This document shows positions 1-11,024 of a DNA stretch of 38,175 bases, one piece after another. The position numbers and the translations under genes were made by a program. Source of the stretch: Chara braunii (lineage: Eukaryota; Streptophyta; Charophyceae; Charales; Characeae); the NCBI GenBank assembly GCA_003427395.1, contig BFEA01000252.1, forward strand, positions 1,354,815 to 1,392,989, given 5' to 3'. Numbering within the stretch: the stretch's first letter is position 1; the number at the start of each line of letters is the position of its first letter. Below the pieces are notes generated by a model. That model made no database searches. It was given only the letters and a program-made list of their open reading frames with translations, and had not been told where the DNA came from.

Positions 1-89
<89 letters not shown>
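1..89. repeat. (GT)n-(GA)n compound microsatellite
   Basis: Bases 1-35 are an uninterrupted GT run that switches directly to a GA run lasting to about 88. The repeat is cut by the window start, so its full length is unknown. Confidence 0.97.
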
Positions 90-92
<3 letters not shown>

Positions 93-299
93 GTGTGTGC
101 GACGGACCGAGGGTTGTTGCATTTGCAAATGCTATACAGGTTGCATAAGCTGCTTTAGCACCCGATGCATCCATAGGCACACTAGAGTGACCAGATGTAA
201 CAACTGTTGCTGTTGCGGCAGTAGCTGCAACCGCTGCCACATCTCGAGAAAAATAAAATAAAATAATAATATTAATAATAATAAAAATTACCATGTCAA

Positions 300-1200
300 T
301 CCTGTGACGTCCAGAGGGCTAGGGACAATTGGGGGCAGTTAAGGACAATGGGGAAGGTTAGGAGCGGTAAAAAAAAAAAAATGTAAAAAAGTTAGGGGTG
401 GTTAGAGACAGTAAGGGACAGTTAGGGACAGTTAGGAACACTTAGGTAAGGGTAGGGATATAAGTCGCTCAGGCCAGTCCGAGTTCCCCCTGGCCTTAGG
501 TAAGCTAGGGGATGGACAGTAAGACTGCTTCAGTGGGTGCTACCCTGTCTGAACCTAGGGTCCAAAGTCTCTTGGGGCTTGTAGTAGATTGTATGGGCCT
601 GGCGTCCGAAGTTCCCGTTGGACAAGGCTTGTCCGATTCCGCTTCCACCAGGGCTGGGCAACCTATCATCCCTGGTGCCTATCACTGCTGTTCGGTCCAA
701 GTTGCCTGCCCATTGGTAGGGTAATGGTCCTGAGTGTTGGTCACACTGAGGTAGGATAGTGGGATTGGGGGTGCGCTAGGAGTATTGACGTGACGATGGG
801 AGGGGAGGTGGTCGCATATTCCAGGACACCCAAGGCCCACTGCTCCAGGTGATCACTGTGCACTCAGTGACTAGCCTCTACAACACCATGGACTTTTTTG
901 GGAAAAAAAAAAAAAAAAAAGGACAGTTATGGCCGGTAAGGGACAGTTAGGGGCAGTTAGGGACAATTAGGGGGCGGTATGGGCGGTTAGGGGAGGGTGG
1001 GTGATGAGCACGGGTGGTTACGGGTGGGTGCATACAATTATGGGTAGGTACGGGTGGGTACTGGTAAAGAAAACTTGGGTAGGGTAAGGTATGGGTGGTT
1101 AACAAACGGTTTGGGTTCAGGTGGCCATAGGTGGTTTTGAAAAAAAATGTTCATGGGTAAGTATGGCCGGGTACATGCTGAAGAGGTTCAGGTAGGGTAG
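300..1200 (+). repeat. Degenerate G-rich minisatellite built on GTTAGGGACA
   Basis: Variants of GGACAGTTAGG and GGTNGGTACGGGT recur at 300-460 and 920-1200, with a less repetitive spacer between (480-900). The strand is strongly G-rich with repeated GGG and TTAGGG runs. It resembles decayed telomere-like or G-quadruplex-prone DNA, but no perfect (TTTAGGG)n block exists. A-tracts interrupt it at 370 and 904. The short frame at 512-724 has no recognisable feature and is probably chance. Confidence 0.6.
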
Positions 1201-1465
1201 GTCAGGGTATACCTTTTTTCTTTTTTTTAGCAGGTGGAGATGGGTAAAGGTCCGACAGGCTAGATATACAGTGGGCAAGGGTGATTGATTTTCGAAGAGG
1301 GTGTGGTTAGGTCAGGTACAAGTATTCCTAAGAATCCCAGTTGCGAACTCTACTTGGGATAGGTGTGTTTGGTCATATTTCATGTATTCCTCCCTCGCGA
1401 ACCACTATGAAGTGGTGATGGATATCATTTCTGAAGAAATCATCGAAACGCACAGACCCCTATTC

Positions 1466-1831
1466 CGCTGTCGAGCGCATCATCTCCTGCCTTTTAGCAA
1501 GTGTGGGAGCTCTCATGACTATGTCACGCAGGAGAAAAAAAAATAAAACCATAAACAAGAGACAACTGGGAACGACATATAACAACCCCACGAACCACCG
1601 AAATGGTCGCGGTTGCATCGCGCCTTTGCGGCTCTAGCCGGGTGCGCGAGTTGTACATCCCACGGTCCCCTACGACAGGATAGGTTTCCGTGGGGCACAT
1701 CTTGCCTTCCCTGAGGGGCTGTCACCACCCTCAGGGGCGTATCCCTACCGAGCTACTGACCCATGTGCGAAAGTTTTTACATGCAATTGCAGAGGTAGGC
1801 CAACCGAGGGTGTTTGCTCATTCGCTGGAGT
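1466..1831 (-). mobile_element. Truncated inverted copy of the right end of the 6.8-kb repeat
   Basis: Read on the minus strand, 1831-1619 matches 12765-12960 and 24948-25150. Shared blocks include CCCCTACGACAGG, TGCAATYGCAGAGGTAG and GCCGAGGG. Further along the minus strand CTCCTGCGTGAC (1534-1523) and GATGCGCTCGACA (about 1481-1469) match the tail after copy 2, where the two motifs have the same spacing of about 54 bases. About 90 extra bases, including an A-rich run at 1535-1550, separate the right end from the tail here, against about 40 elsewhere. The frame at 1301-1546 overlaps this repeat and is unlikely to be a gene. Confidence 0.8.
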
Positions 1832-3240
1832 TTAAGTATGCTTGGTTAAGACCAAGTGAACCTGAACGCTGTCCGTTCCCTAGAGCGCTGATCTCCTAGG
1901 TACGAAACGAACGTCAGTCGACTAGGAAGGTCTCAACCAAACGTGAAGCCCATAAATAATCCTAGGTCTTTTAAACACCAATTAAAAGAAAGTTAGAATA
2001 ACCACTTATATTTACTTCATAAGAAAACGACCGTAGTCAAGAGGAAGGTATATCCAATATAAATGATAACTGAAAGAATTTGAATCATCGTATAATACAT
2101 TCAATAACACAATATCAAAATAAAATCCGACCAACCCGGGTCGAACTCACAAAACAATCATACAACCGCCAACGAGGAGTTGGCTACCAATAATAATATT
2201 GATGCAGCCGACAAGGTAATCAGCTGCCTCAGTTTTGACTTGATGAGACGCATCGCCAAAGTTATCCATTCAACCTACCGCCGACTTCAAGTTAAGACCA
2301 GACACGCATACCCATCTTCATATGTTTTTAATCTTATTGGATAACCGATTGCTTTGCGAATGATTCTTGATCAGGTGCATTGTTTGAACTGTTACATGTC
2401 TTTCCCTCTAGGAAGTGGTATGGGAGACTCCTCCTCCCCGCCCGAGCACAAGACTCGAATCTCAGAAGTCCGGTCGTCTCCACCGAATCGGCAAAGTACC
2501 CTCCTGTAGAAACAGTCCACTCTGGGTCGATAACAGGGCCGACTCCTAAAACAATGAACCCCCGCCCAGATGCTTCCTGAAGACAGAGGATGTGTCCACT
2601 GCAAGTAGCTTTCATATATTCTCATTTCTCCTAAGTTCGGGGTAACTTTGACGAAAAGAGTTCGAGGAGATAAAGAATGAAAATCATTTGGACAAACATT
2701 GGATAGAAAAGGTAATCCTCGGACAAAAAACTAAGTTCAATTTAATATCGTCTTCTTTATTTAAATCCAATTATTTTTTGACAAGCATTGGATTAAGCGC
2801 TTCCGAAACACATACCCTTTTGATAACCAGGCAGAGGTAAGTAGGAAGAAAACAATAATTTTCCTTCTCTCCAATAGGCAAAATTAATCTCCTTTGCAAG
2901 CATTCTTCTACCTACCTGCATACCAAGCCAAACAACAAGTTAAAAAAAGAAACAGTACAATCTCATACTTAAATCAGATATTCCCATTTACATGCAAACA
3001 TGCATCTCCTTTACCTTTTCAACGAACATTCAATGAACAAGGTGGAACAAGTGGGGGTTCATACAAGTGCGAAGGGAAGTCTAAGTCAATCAACTAACCT
3101 TGAGTGAAGTTTGAAGCGGCTCACTCAAGAAAGTCGAAGATTATGCCAATCAAAATAAAATGACTGCCGTAGAATATGAAATATGCGGCTCACAACTCCA
3201 CAAGTTGTGACCTTTCTCCTGAATGACGGTCCACGTCCTC
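1832..3240. other. Intergenic, AT-rich, no supported gene
   Basis: I see no recognisable gene, RNA or repeat here. Open frames of 60-95 codons at 2334-2625 overlap on both strands and share no known motif. Confidence 0.5.
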
Positions 3241-3639
3241 TCTTAAGTGCTCAATCGAGCAGAACTAGGTCCACCAAAACATAAGCAGGGTAGCCCTCTA
3301 GAAGGGTGTTCCCAGAAATAAGTTTCATGCGGTCTCAACGCCCCGAACTGTCCCAACGCAGTCCCAAACGCATCTTGACCACCAAGGATATTCCCCAACC
3401 AACCACAAGTCCATGCCGCCTCAAACCACTGCGTCCGCAACCCCAGTTGGTTCCACTTGGTCCCAAGATGGTCCCAAGTAATCTTGGGCAGTCCCACACC
3501 GTCACCGACAATACCAAATAGTCCATAACTCAAAACCTCTCGCCTTGCACGCTGCAAAAAAAAAATAAAGGTGACCTTGGCTGAAAACCGCATGTGTCGA
3601 GTGCCCAATAATCACCGCCGCGTGCACTCACTCCGCACT

Positions 3640-4330
3640 CTCTTCGTGCCGCCGATCCACACACCAATGCCGCATGGTCATAAAATGGACCCGCAATGCC
3701 CGTACCACACCTATACCATACCGGTTCATTCAAAATGTCACTAGCTGCCTTGCATCGCTCCTAAAAAAAATAAATAGCGCTTCATCCCACCGCCGTACAA
3801 TACCACTGTGATCGCCGCTCCTCAGAAAAGATATTTCGCCATCGTGCCGCCGAACAGGCAACGCCTCCCCTTAATTCATTGTAGTTGACGTGTCGTAAAA
3901 TGGGCAGTACAACCCCACTAGAAGTGTTGTCGTTGTCATAAAAAAAAAAAAAAAACAGCGGCATTTCTCCGCTGACAGTGCTGGTGCCGCCGGGTCAAGA
4001 AAAAATGGCAACACTTCCCTCTTAAAAGAAAAGGTTGCTGCTGAACCAAAATTTCGGCAGCATAACCCCACGAAAAAAAATATCGTCGTTGTCGTTACCC
4101 GGGCAACACCTCCCCACCGTGACATATACGAACTGGCGATGCCGCGCGGTAATCAGGCGGTGCCTCCCTTCAAAATGTTGCTCTGCCGCAAAAAATTATG
4201 CAGTATATCCTCCTTCAGCATACCATCGTCGTCGTGCTGCCAAACAAACAACACTTCCCTCCACATAGAAAACCAGGTGTTGTCGCGCGATCAAACAAAC
4301 AACACCTCCCTGACGTGCGTCACTTGTTGT
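3640..4330. repeat. Degenerate minisatellite with GTGCTGCC / AACACCTCCC units
   Basis: A loose unit of roughly 55-110 bases recurs: a GTGCCGCC or GTGCTGCC block, an A-rich stretch, then CAACRCYTCCC. Instances of the second block lie near 3860, 4010, 4105, 4165, 4250 and 4305. TTTCGGCAGCATAACCCC at about 4062 belongs to the same GGCAGC-TTTCGG motif class found near 11.04-11.3, 23.24-23.5 and 30.68-30.98 kb. No frame inside is convincing. Confidence 0.5.
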
Positions 4331-4389
4331 ACAACGGTCCTAACGCAACCTGTCGGCCACATCACCAATGAAGGGGTGGGGCAGTAAGC

Positions 4390-5860
4390 TCCCAACCTTC
4401 GTCTATGGCATCCCTTCTCCCACTCTCCATCTTTCTGCAGACCTTCACTCTCCTCTCCAGCAGCAGCATCGCTGCCCCAAAGTTTTTTTAAGGATCACTG
4501 TATACCCCTGACCTCATGCTACGTCACCGCTTCAGTGTGCCTCTACCTGGGCTAGCCCCTCTTGATATAATCATGGAGGAAAGAAACCTACGTTGCTTTA
4601 GTTATGGGTTCATGTCTTTCTTTCTCCGTTTCAACTCTTGCTGTTATGTCCGAAAATCGCTTTGTGATTGCCACTTATCACCTTTTGCTTACTTCCTCAC
4701 CTGAAATCTTGGAGCTCAAGTTGTTGTAGCTTCGTATTGACACCCATAACTTGAACTTTCATTTTTTTTTAGATATGGTTGACCTCATGCATATATACAC
4801 AGAGCTCTCTGCAGGCCTATGCATACCATGGTGATGGCTTCAAGCAGCCTCACCAGGCTTGGAGCAATGGTCCAAAGTAACCCCTCTTTCAAAATTTTAG
4901 GCTAGCTCAGTCCCTATGGAGTTGGGCTTCCAATGGGTCCTTCCATGACCTCAATTCAAGGAATAATGGCCACGGCTATGCTCCCCATATATTAAAAAAA
5001 ATCAGAAGCCAATGGTTGCTGGTAAGTTTCATGGCAGCCATTGGCTGTCTTTTCCTTGTTTGGTGCCCGTTCTGACAGGTGCCAGCTAAGTACTAAGGCT
5101 TGGAGGGGAACAATCAACTCGTGATACTCATGAATTTAAGTCCCGACATGCTGAGAGGGGGTGCGAAAAGTAGCCCGTCACCAGTCTTTGTCGATTTTTA
5201 ATAAACAATTCGTTCAACAAAAAATTATGGGCTAGGTGCCCTCCTACCCGTAGATAAAAATCCAGAGTAAGCAAAAATCATTTCGGCCATTAAAACATTA
5301 TTTGCACGAAGTGAAAAATCCGAGTGTTTCAAAATTTCGATCCCGGGCTCCTCTTTTGTTTTTCTTTGTGATTTTTTTTTTTTTTTTTTTGCTGACCTCA
5401 GCAAATGTTCACGTAACCCTCGCGGGCCATTAGTGCAACATTGAATTGTCGAAATACAGATTCAACATCGAATCTACAGGCAAATATGAAAACACATTTA
5501 TTCTTCCTTCCTCCCATACCCGTTTGAAATACAAAACTGAAGATTGAATTCAAAAGCAACAAGTTGCCTTCAACGAGGATGCACCTCCTCCTAAAACACG
5601 GGGAGGCGCATTACCTCGTGCTTTCACGTGTGGTACCAGCTTTCCCAAATTCAAGGGGATGGGGAGCAGGCCTAAAAAAAAAAAAAAAAAAAAAGCTTCC
5701 AAAAAAAAAAATGACTCCATCGAAAACAGGTGCCCAGCGAGCCTCTCATCCTATGGCCAGGGGGCTCAGTCTGCTTGAGCCTGTAGGTAGGCCAAGCCCC
5801 TAACCCAACGGTTAGACCTCTAACCCACAACCAGACTTCCGACCCCTACTAATCCATCGT
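4390..5860. other. Intergenic with homopolymer tracts, no supported gene
   Basis: The stretch holds poly-T at 5371-5390 and poly-A at 5676-5711. Nothing resembles a known protein or RNA. Frames here are under 85 codons; one of them (5564-5803) runs through the poly-A tract as poly-lysine. Confidence 0.5.
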
Positions 5861-5867
5861 CGGCTTG

Positions 5868-6040
5868 AGCTCCGCTGTGGCGTAGTGTTATGACCGGTTT
5901 AAGTCTCCCTCCCGCATTCGCGGCTCCAACGGGTGTCTGGTCTAATAGGCCAGATCATCGACTTCCAGATTGCTAGATGTAGAGTTAATGTCCTCCAAGC
6001 ATACATAAAAAAGAAAAAAAAAAAAAAAAAAAAAAAAAAA
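5868..6040 (+). mobile_element. SINE candidate with tRNA-like head and poly-A tail
   Basis: GCTGTGGCGTAGTGTTATGAC at about 5872 resembles a pol III A box with its flank. GCGGCTCCAACGGG about 45 bases downstream is a poor B box. A unique body follows and the unit ends in a 35-base A-rich tail (6006-6040). This order is the usual plan of tRNA-derived SINEs. I saw no clear target-site duplication and no second copy in the window, so chance is possible. Confidence 0.4.
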
Positions 6041-6159
6041 GGTAACATTTTTTCCGTATGCTGTGGTCGTGAACCAAACAGAAGCCTTTTTTTCTTTTTT
6101 TTTGGACCACCCAGACTCTAAATCACGCCGCTGGTGCTATTAGTTAGGACGTTGTCGGC

Positions 6160-6185
6160 GCGAATACCCTTACAAGGGTATCTGC
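6160..6185. repeat. Near-palindrome at left end of copy 1
   Basis: GCGAATACCCTT and AAGGGTATCTGC flank a two-base AC centre, with two unpaired positions. The same motif opens copy 2 (18325-18350), and a related perfect hairpin lies at 25497-25524. In all three the sequence CCCTG follows. Confidence 0.8.
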
Positions 6186-7061
6186 CCTGGTTTTTGCAAG
6201 CGACAGAAAATAAGGTTAAAAGTTTAAGTATTTAGCGTGAGGCGCGGCTGCGCCAGTGGTTTACGTTGTCTGGATGGTTGACTAGAATAGAGAGTGTGTG
6301 GGTGCTCGGATTTTTGAGGCGCACGTGATCTTTTTATCTGTTGATGATTGAAGGGTCGGCTAGATCGGCGGCCTGAATTTTTTTCCTTTTGATTAAACGG
6401 GGATTAAAAAGATTATGTCTCGTTGACTGGTGTGCTTGCTTGTGGATTGTGCGTGCGTGCGGCTGGCGGCGTCAACAATATTGTGATTTCTGAAAGTGTT
6501 CGGCATGGTCCGCGCGTTGCGCATTATAGGTTTATTTAGATATCCATCAGAGGTAGGCCCAGCCTTGGGCCTAACAATATTAATTACGACATCAAACTTC
6601 CATCAAAAGAGATTCAGGCATCGAGGTCGGGCGGCGGGGGCGCGGGAATATGAGAGTGGCGTGAAGGAATGGAGGGGTTGAGGGCCCAGCGGGGCTATCC
6701 CCCTTGGTCTTTTCGCCGACGGCGGCGTCGGAATGATGCTAGCATTTTTGTCTCCCTCATTCTGCATGATCTGATGATTAAAGGTTTTTAAGTATGTTTG
6801 TTATTTATTGCTTCGGCGCCCGTTGACCTGAAAGCGACGTCGGATGAAGCGGCCATCACGGATGGCCAAGGATCTTGGGCATGCGCCTTTTTTGGCGGGG
6901 GCTAGCTGGGTCTCCACGTGTTGAGACGGTGACGAAGTTCCCCTATTCTGCCTACCGTGAAAAGTAAGGCCGAGGAGCCCGATGTGCACGCGAGCGAGCG
7001 GGGGATTAGTCCACGGTCGGGGCACCGAGGGAACGCCGCGGCAGTAACCCACCCGCGGGAG

Positions 7062-7129
7062 TCTTTTCCACTTCGGTCTTCAAAAGTTCTCATTGAATTT
7101 TTTTTGCTACCACTACCAAAATCCGCGCT
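7062..7129 (-). pseudogene. LSU (25S/28S) rRNA-derived block, reverse strand, copy 1
   Basis: On the minus strand, TTGGTAGTGGTAGCAAA, TTCAATGAGAACTT and GAAGACCGAAGTGG follow in order. This matches the conserved eukaryotic LSU segment around GATCTTGGTGGTAGTAGCAAA...ATGAGAACTTTGAAG, recalled from memory. Indels, including an eight-T run on the plus strand, mean it is not a functional rRNA. Weaker similarity may continue on the same strand down to about 6900, where a CACGGTA...GTGGAGAC pair occurs. Confidence 0.7.
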
Positions 7130-7196
7130 AAGACACGCCCCACAGGGACTTATGTTGTGAGTCCCGCAGCAGGCCGCGCCCTCGATGCCGCAGTCT

Positions 7197-7422
7197 GATG
7201 TGAGTATGCCCATTGGCGGCCCAAAGGGAGACCAATCCGGCCTGAGAAGAACAGGCCAACGGGGTTTCGCTGTGGTACTGCTGCAGTCCGCCTGGCGGGG
7301 CTGGGTATAGGGGTAAAAGAGACTAGTTGGGTCGTGGCAGTTTTCTCCCCGCGGCTTCCACAGGGTAGCCAAAGCGAGGGAGCGGTCCTACCGCTGGGCT
7401 ATATGACCGAGCGCCTCTACGA
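7197..7422 (+). pseudogene. LSU rRNA-derived block, forward strand, copy 1
   Basis: GTGAGTATGCC, GGCCTGAG, a CCAACGG hairpin and GGGTATAGGGG occur in the order and approximate spacing of the eukaryotic LSU region GTGAGCATGCC ... TGCCTGAG ... CCAGAGGAAACTCTGG ... GGGTATAGGGGCGAAAG. CAGGGTAGCC and GCGGTCCTACCG then correspond to CAGGATAGC and GCGAGTTCTATCGG. It is the opposite strand to the block just before it, so the two pieces were joined in inverted order. Confidence 0.7.
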
Positions 7423-8755
7423 AGACAACAGGGAGCGGGCCAAGCAGCGCCAGGCAGCGCCGGGGCGGAGCTGATAGTGCTAGCGGGCATCAAGCGCTAA
7501 GTTGGCAAGTCGAGGTAGCAAACAGCGGGCGCTGCGGGGTGGCAGGTCGTCGTGAGCATCACAGCTGCTGGTCGGAGTTGCGCTGACCGAAGAAGTGAAC
7601 CGGGACAAGCGTAGGGGTCGGGTGCTGTCGGGTTAAAGGGAGTGGGGGAGCGTAGCGACGAAGGCAAGAGGGGAAGGGCGAACGCAGCAGGCGACAGGAT
7701 CTGAGGCAGAGAACCGCGGCTAGGCGCAGCGCTGAGAGAAAGAAAAAGAAAAGAGGAGGATGAACTTAGACGGGGGAATGAGCCAGATGCGTGTGTTAAG
7801 GTGGTGGAAGAAAGGAAGCGGAGAGGGCGAATAACTTACCCGATTCTTGATGGAATCGGGCGGAATAAAGGCAGGGGTCGTGGTTTGTGGGTCGGGCAAC
7901 CTCGATGGTAGTGTTAGATTTAGCATTAAGATTAGTGGAGTAGAGGTTAGTAAAAAAAGGGGTACGCCGAGAGTTGGTAGGAGTTGGCTATGGTAGAAAT
8001 AAGAAAATTGATTTCTCGCTCGATTCCTAACGAAATCGAGTGAGGCAAAATGATAAACAGAGGTCTTTTGACGCTCCGAGTTGAAAGGCGGGGTCAGTTT
8101 TGACGAAGGAGTGGCGGTCTTAATAGCATGGCCACTAAGTGCTGCGCGGAAGTGGGAGATGGCGAAAGTGAAAGATGGAGATGCCAGTTGGCCTTCGGCG
8201 GAATTAGGTGGGGAAAGGGTCGGTACTGAGGGTTTAGGATATTGCGAGATGGGTAGTGAAGTCAGATTCAGGAAGGGGGTTCTAGTTTTGAGCTAGAAAG
8301 AATCGAGTTGCGCGTGAGAGAGGGGGATTAGTGAGGTGCCAATGCACCTAGTCGTATTTTTAGTAAAAGGTGCATCCTCATCATATAGATATAGTCGGTC
8401 ACATCGCTGTTTCTATTATCGTGTAGGTAAGGCTCAACGAGGTACCACGCTGCCTCCCGCTGATCACCAATCGCTCCGGCTACAATCCTTCCTCTGCGGG
8501 TTTTCTTCTCGTGAGAAGTTCGTTCTCGGGCTTTGAGCGGACCCGACGTAGTCGGCGACCAAGTGTGTTTTTGAGAGAGAGAGAGAGAAAGCCAATCAGC
8601 AGAGGGCAAGAAAGAAAGTGAGCGAGTTGGCTGAAGCCAATCGAGCGAGGGTGGGCCGGTAACGGTTAGTAGAGAGGGTGGGCCGTGCACAGTCGATTGG
8701 TTGGACGAACGTGACTGGTTGCATGGTACACTATGCCTCGCTAGTCGAACTAGCC
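7423..8755. other. Non-coding interior of copy 1
   Basis: G-rich sequence with no recognised motif, conserved in copy 2. A short GA run lies at 8574-8588. The frame at 8328-8690 (minus) also exists in copy 2 with frame-altering differences and resembles nothing known. Confidence 0.45.
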
Positions 8756-8802
8756 TGCAGGGGGCGCAGGATGAACCAATAGCCAGGCTATATGAACCTG
8801 CC
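8756..8802 (+). pseudogene. LSU rRNA-derived block near GGGATGAACCG, copy 1
   Basis: GCGCAGGATGAACC-AATAGCC-AGGCTA corresponds to the LSU stretch GATGCGGGATGAACCG-AAGCCGGGTTA. Copy 2 preserves it better and has 12 more bases upstream (20924-20976). Confidence 0.65.
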
Positions 8803-8929
8803 TCTCAGTGTGAATATAAGCTGAGAAAAGGGGGGTACATACGTGAATTTCTTGCGTTGAGACGGAGTGATTGACGACTACTTCCCCTCTACATGTGTTA
8901 CGATGGCTGCTCAAGGGCGTATCGTTTGT

Positions 8930-9510
8930 TGAATGCCCCTTACGTTCCTTCTGACTGAGTGGTGGCTCTGATATGGCCATTATCTTCGGCTGAGGCAAGG
9001 CAACTGCAAGACCAATCGCTAGGGGGGGGGGACTAGGCAGATTAGCCGGTGTGTTGACCGACCCGATGAAAGGGATAGTTGGGAATGGGCCTCAAGATTG
9101 TACTTATCTGCAGACTTGGGTATCACCCGGCCTGTTACACAAGCGGTCAAAGACTACTATGTTTGGTTGTATACAACATCATGGCATGCTACGTTGTCGC
9201 GCCCCCCCTGTTGAATCTCAATCGATATACAATAGGGACGAGGCGTCGCAAGATTGGGGGAGTAACCTGATACTATTAAGAGGCTGCAACGATAACTTGG
9301 GCAACTGTCAAGAGGTTGATCAACTTCTGCGATTTGGCCACCATTACGGAGCCCTCAAGCGAGTGAAGGTATTAAGGCCCTCTCCTCTCCTGAGAGTTCA
9401 GTTTGTCCCCTTCTTGTATCTCGAGAGTCTCAGACCCCTTATTCTATCCTTCTTACTCTAAGTCTAGTCTACTGGTTCTGAGAGGAAGGCGGCAGGCGGG
9501 ATTGCAACCC
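8930..9510 (+). pseudogene. Weaker LSU rRNA-like similarity, copy 1
   Basis: Short matches appear in LSU order: ATCTTCGG near 8980 (LSU AACTTCGGGA), GATAACTTGG near 9293 (LSU GGGATAACTGG) and TTCTGAGAGGAA near 9476 (LSU sarcin-ricin ACGAGAGGAA). Each is short and the invariant bases are altered, so this is suggestive only. The 136-codon frame at 9051-9461 lies inside and has no motif. Confidence 0.3.
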
Positions 9511-9867
9511 GTAGGAGCGCAGCAAGACTCTGTGGGGAGTCATCCCACCGATTGCGGGAGCTCTGCTGGAACTCAAGAGGAGTTCTGGAGGCAGGGAACT
9601 GTAAGGTAACCTCTCATTTCCCCATATAAACCCAGGTATAACCCCTATCTATACATCTTTCTATGTTTGGATGAGTATACTGCATACAACCCTACTTTGA
9701 CCTTTAGTTAGACTTTCAGGATACAACTCAGGCTAAGTAAAGGAATGCGTGTGCAATGACAATTTTAGTTTCTTGACTACCTGAAAGCAGATTGTCACAA
9801 GGGATTGCATCAGGGGGAAGGTTGGGAGAAAGGGTAGTCTTGCTTGAGATTGGAAGGGTCTTATAGG

Positions 9868-10720
9868 GTCAGGCATGGTTCCATAAGTTTGGATGACCTT
9901 ACTGTTGTGTTTATTCTGTTCTTTTGAGAAGGCCAAACTTTGTTTCTAAGATGAATGACCTGACTATTTGTTTTGTGGGGTTTTGATTATGCAAACTTGA
10001 GGACCAGACTTTGTTTCTAAGATGAATGGTCTGGTCGCTGTTTATTTCTGGGTGGTTTCTGAACAGTATCTAGGTTTAACTTAGAGTACTCTGTCTTTTT
10101 TTGGTGCTGAGAAAAAGGGGTTGAGCTTTGTTTCCAAGATGAATGGCTAAACTCTTTCGTTTGTTTTATTCTAAGGGAGTAATTTCCGCTGAGAACAAAG
10201 CATGTTCCATAAGATTGGATGACTTTGGACTCATCCCGCATACAGACGGGTCAGAGAGAAATGAATGCGGCGGAGGACCAGACATGTTCATAAGATTGGA
10301 TGGTCTGGCCCAATGCCTCGCACATGTTGGAACCCAAAAAGTTATAATTTGGCTATATCTTATTACCATTCTACTTAAGAACAGGATGGGCATATAGGGA
10401 TCCATAAAATTGGGTGGTCTGACTATAGCTTATTATAAATTTGAAGAGAGTATAACTAAGAGCTATAATTGAAGGTGACTTGGGCAGGTTGAGCATTGTT
10501 TCTAAGACGAATGACTTAGTCCTACGCTCACTTTCGAAGATCAAGTTCAGAGAAGTATATATAATTTGACTATTTAAATAGTTCAGGGCGACTAAGCATT
10601 GTTTATAAGACGAATGACTTAGTTATATGCCCAATGACGAGAAAAGTAGTTGTGCAACCTGTTCGTGTATAACTAAGGCAAAAACTTGCTATTGTTTCTA
10701 AGATGAATGACCTAACTCGA
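9868..10720 (+). repeat. Array of about 10 covarying hairpins, copy 1
   Basis: Each unit is a stem of 6-8 bp around a constant core, either CATTGTTTCTAAGATGAATG or CATGTTCCATAAGATTGGATG. Stems differ between units: GTCAGG (9868), GACCAGAC/GTCTGGTC (10002/10029), GTTGAGC (10120), CAAAGC (10196), GACCAGAC (10276), ACTAAG/CTTAGT (10591/10618). The core itself can fold: TTC/GAA or CCA/TGG closes a TAAGAT loop and leaves a TGT-type bulge. Several stems in this copy carry one or two mismatches. Near 9926-9965 two units appear fused through their loops relative to copy 2. Confidence 0.8.
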
Positions 10721-11024
10721 TGCCCTAAGTAAGCTGAGTACAAAGGGATAAATCATTGAAAGACTATGAACTATTGTTTGTCAAAGGTGATTTGGGTTGG
10801 TGAGAGTACTTACCATTGTGGTTTGGCCTGCCTGTGGCTAAGTGAGGCCTCTACTTAGTCTGAGTTTCAGTTTGACAGATAGTTGTTTTAGGTGCTCGCC
10901 ACGTGCTAGAGTAATAGGAGTTAGTTCAATTTCTGCATTTTCTGAGCTAACTTTATTTTTACTTGAGTCAATTTTTTGCATTTCTGGGATTTTTTTTGTT
11001 ATACTTGGTCGTGTATAAAGTTTG

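Noticed and set aside
1301-1546. 81-codon frame
   Set aside because: It overlaps the inverted tail of the large repeat and ends in poly-lysine from an A tract.
9868-10720. CRISPR-like array
   Set aside because: Repeats are not direct identical repeats with unique spacers; the constant part is a loop inside varying stems, spacing is irregular and the setting is eukaryotic.
9868-10720. Tandem C/D snoRNAs or hammerhead ribozymes
   Set aside because: AAGATGAATG resembles a C box but no D box (CUGA) is placed consistently and the loop is too short. The hammerhead core CUGAUGA...GAAA is missing.
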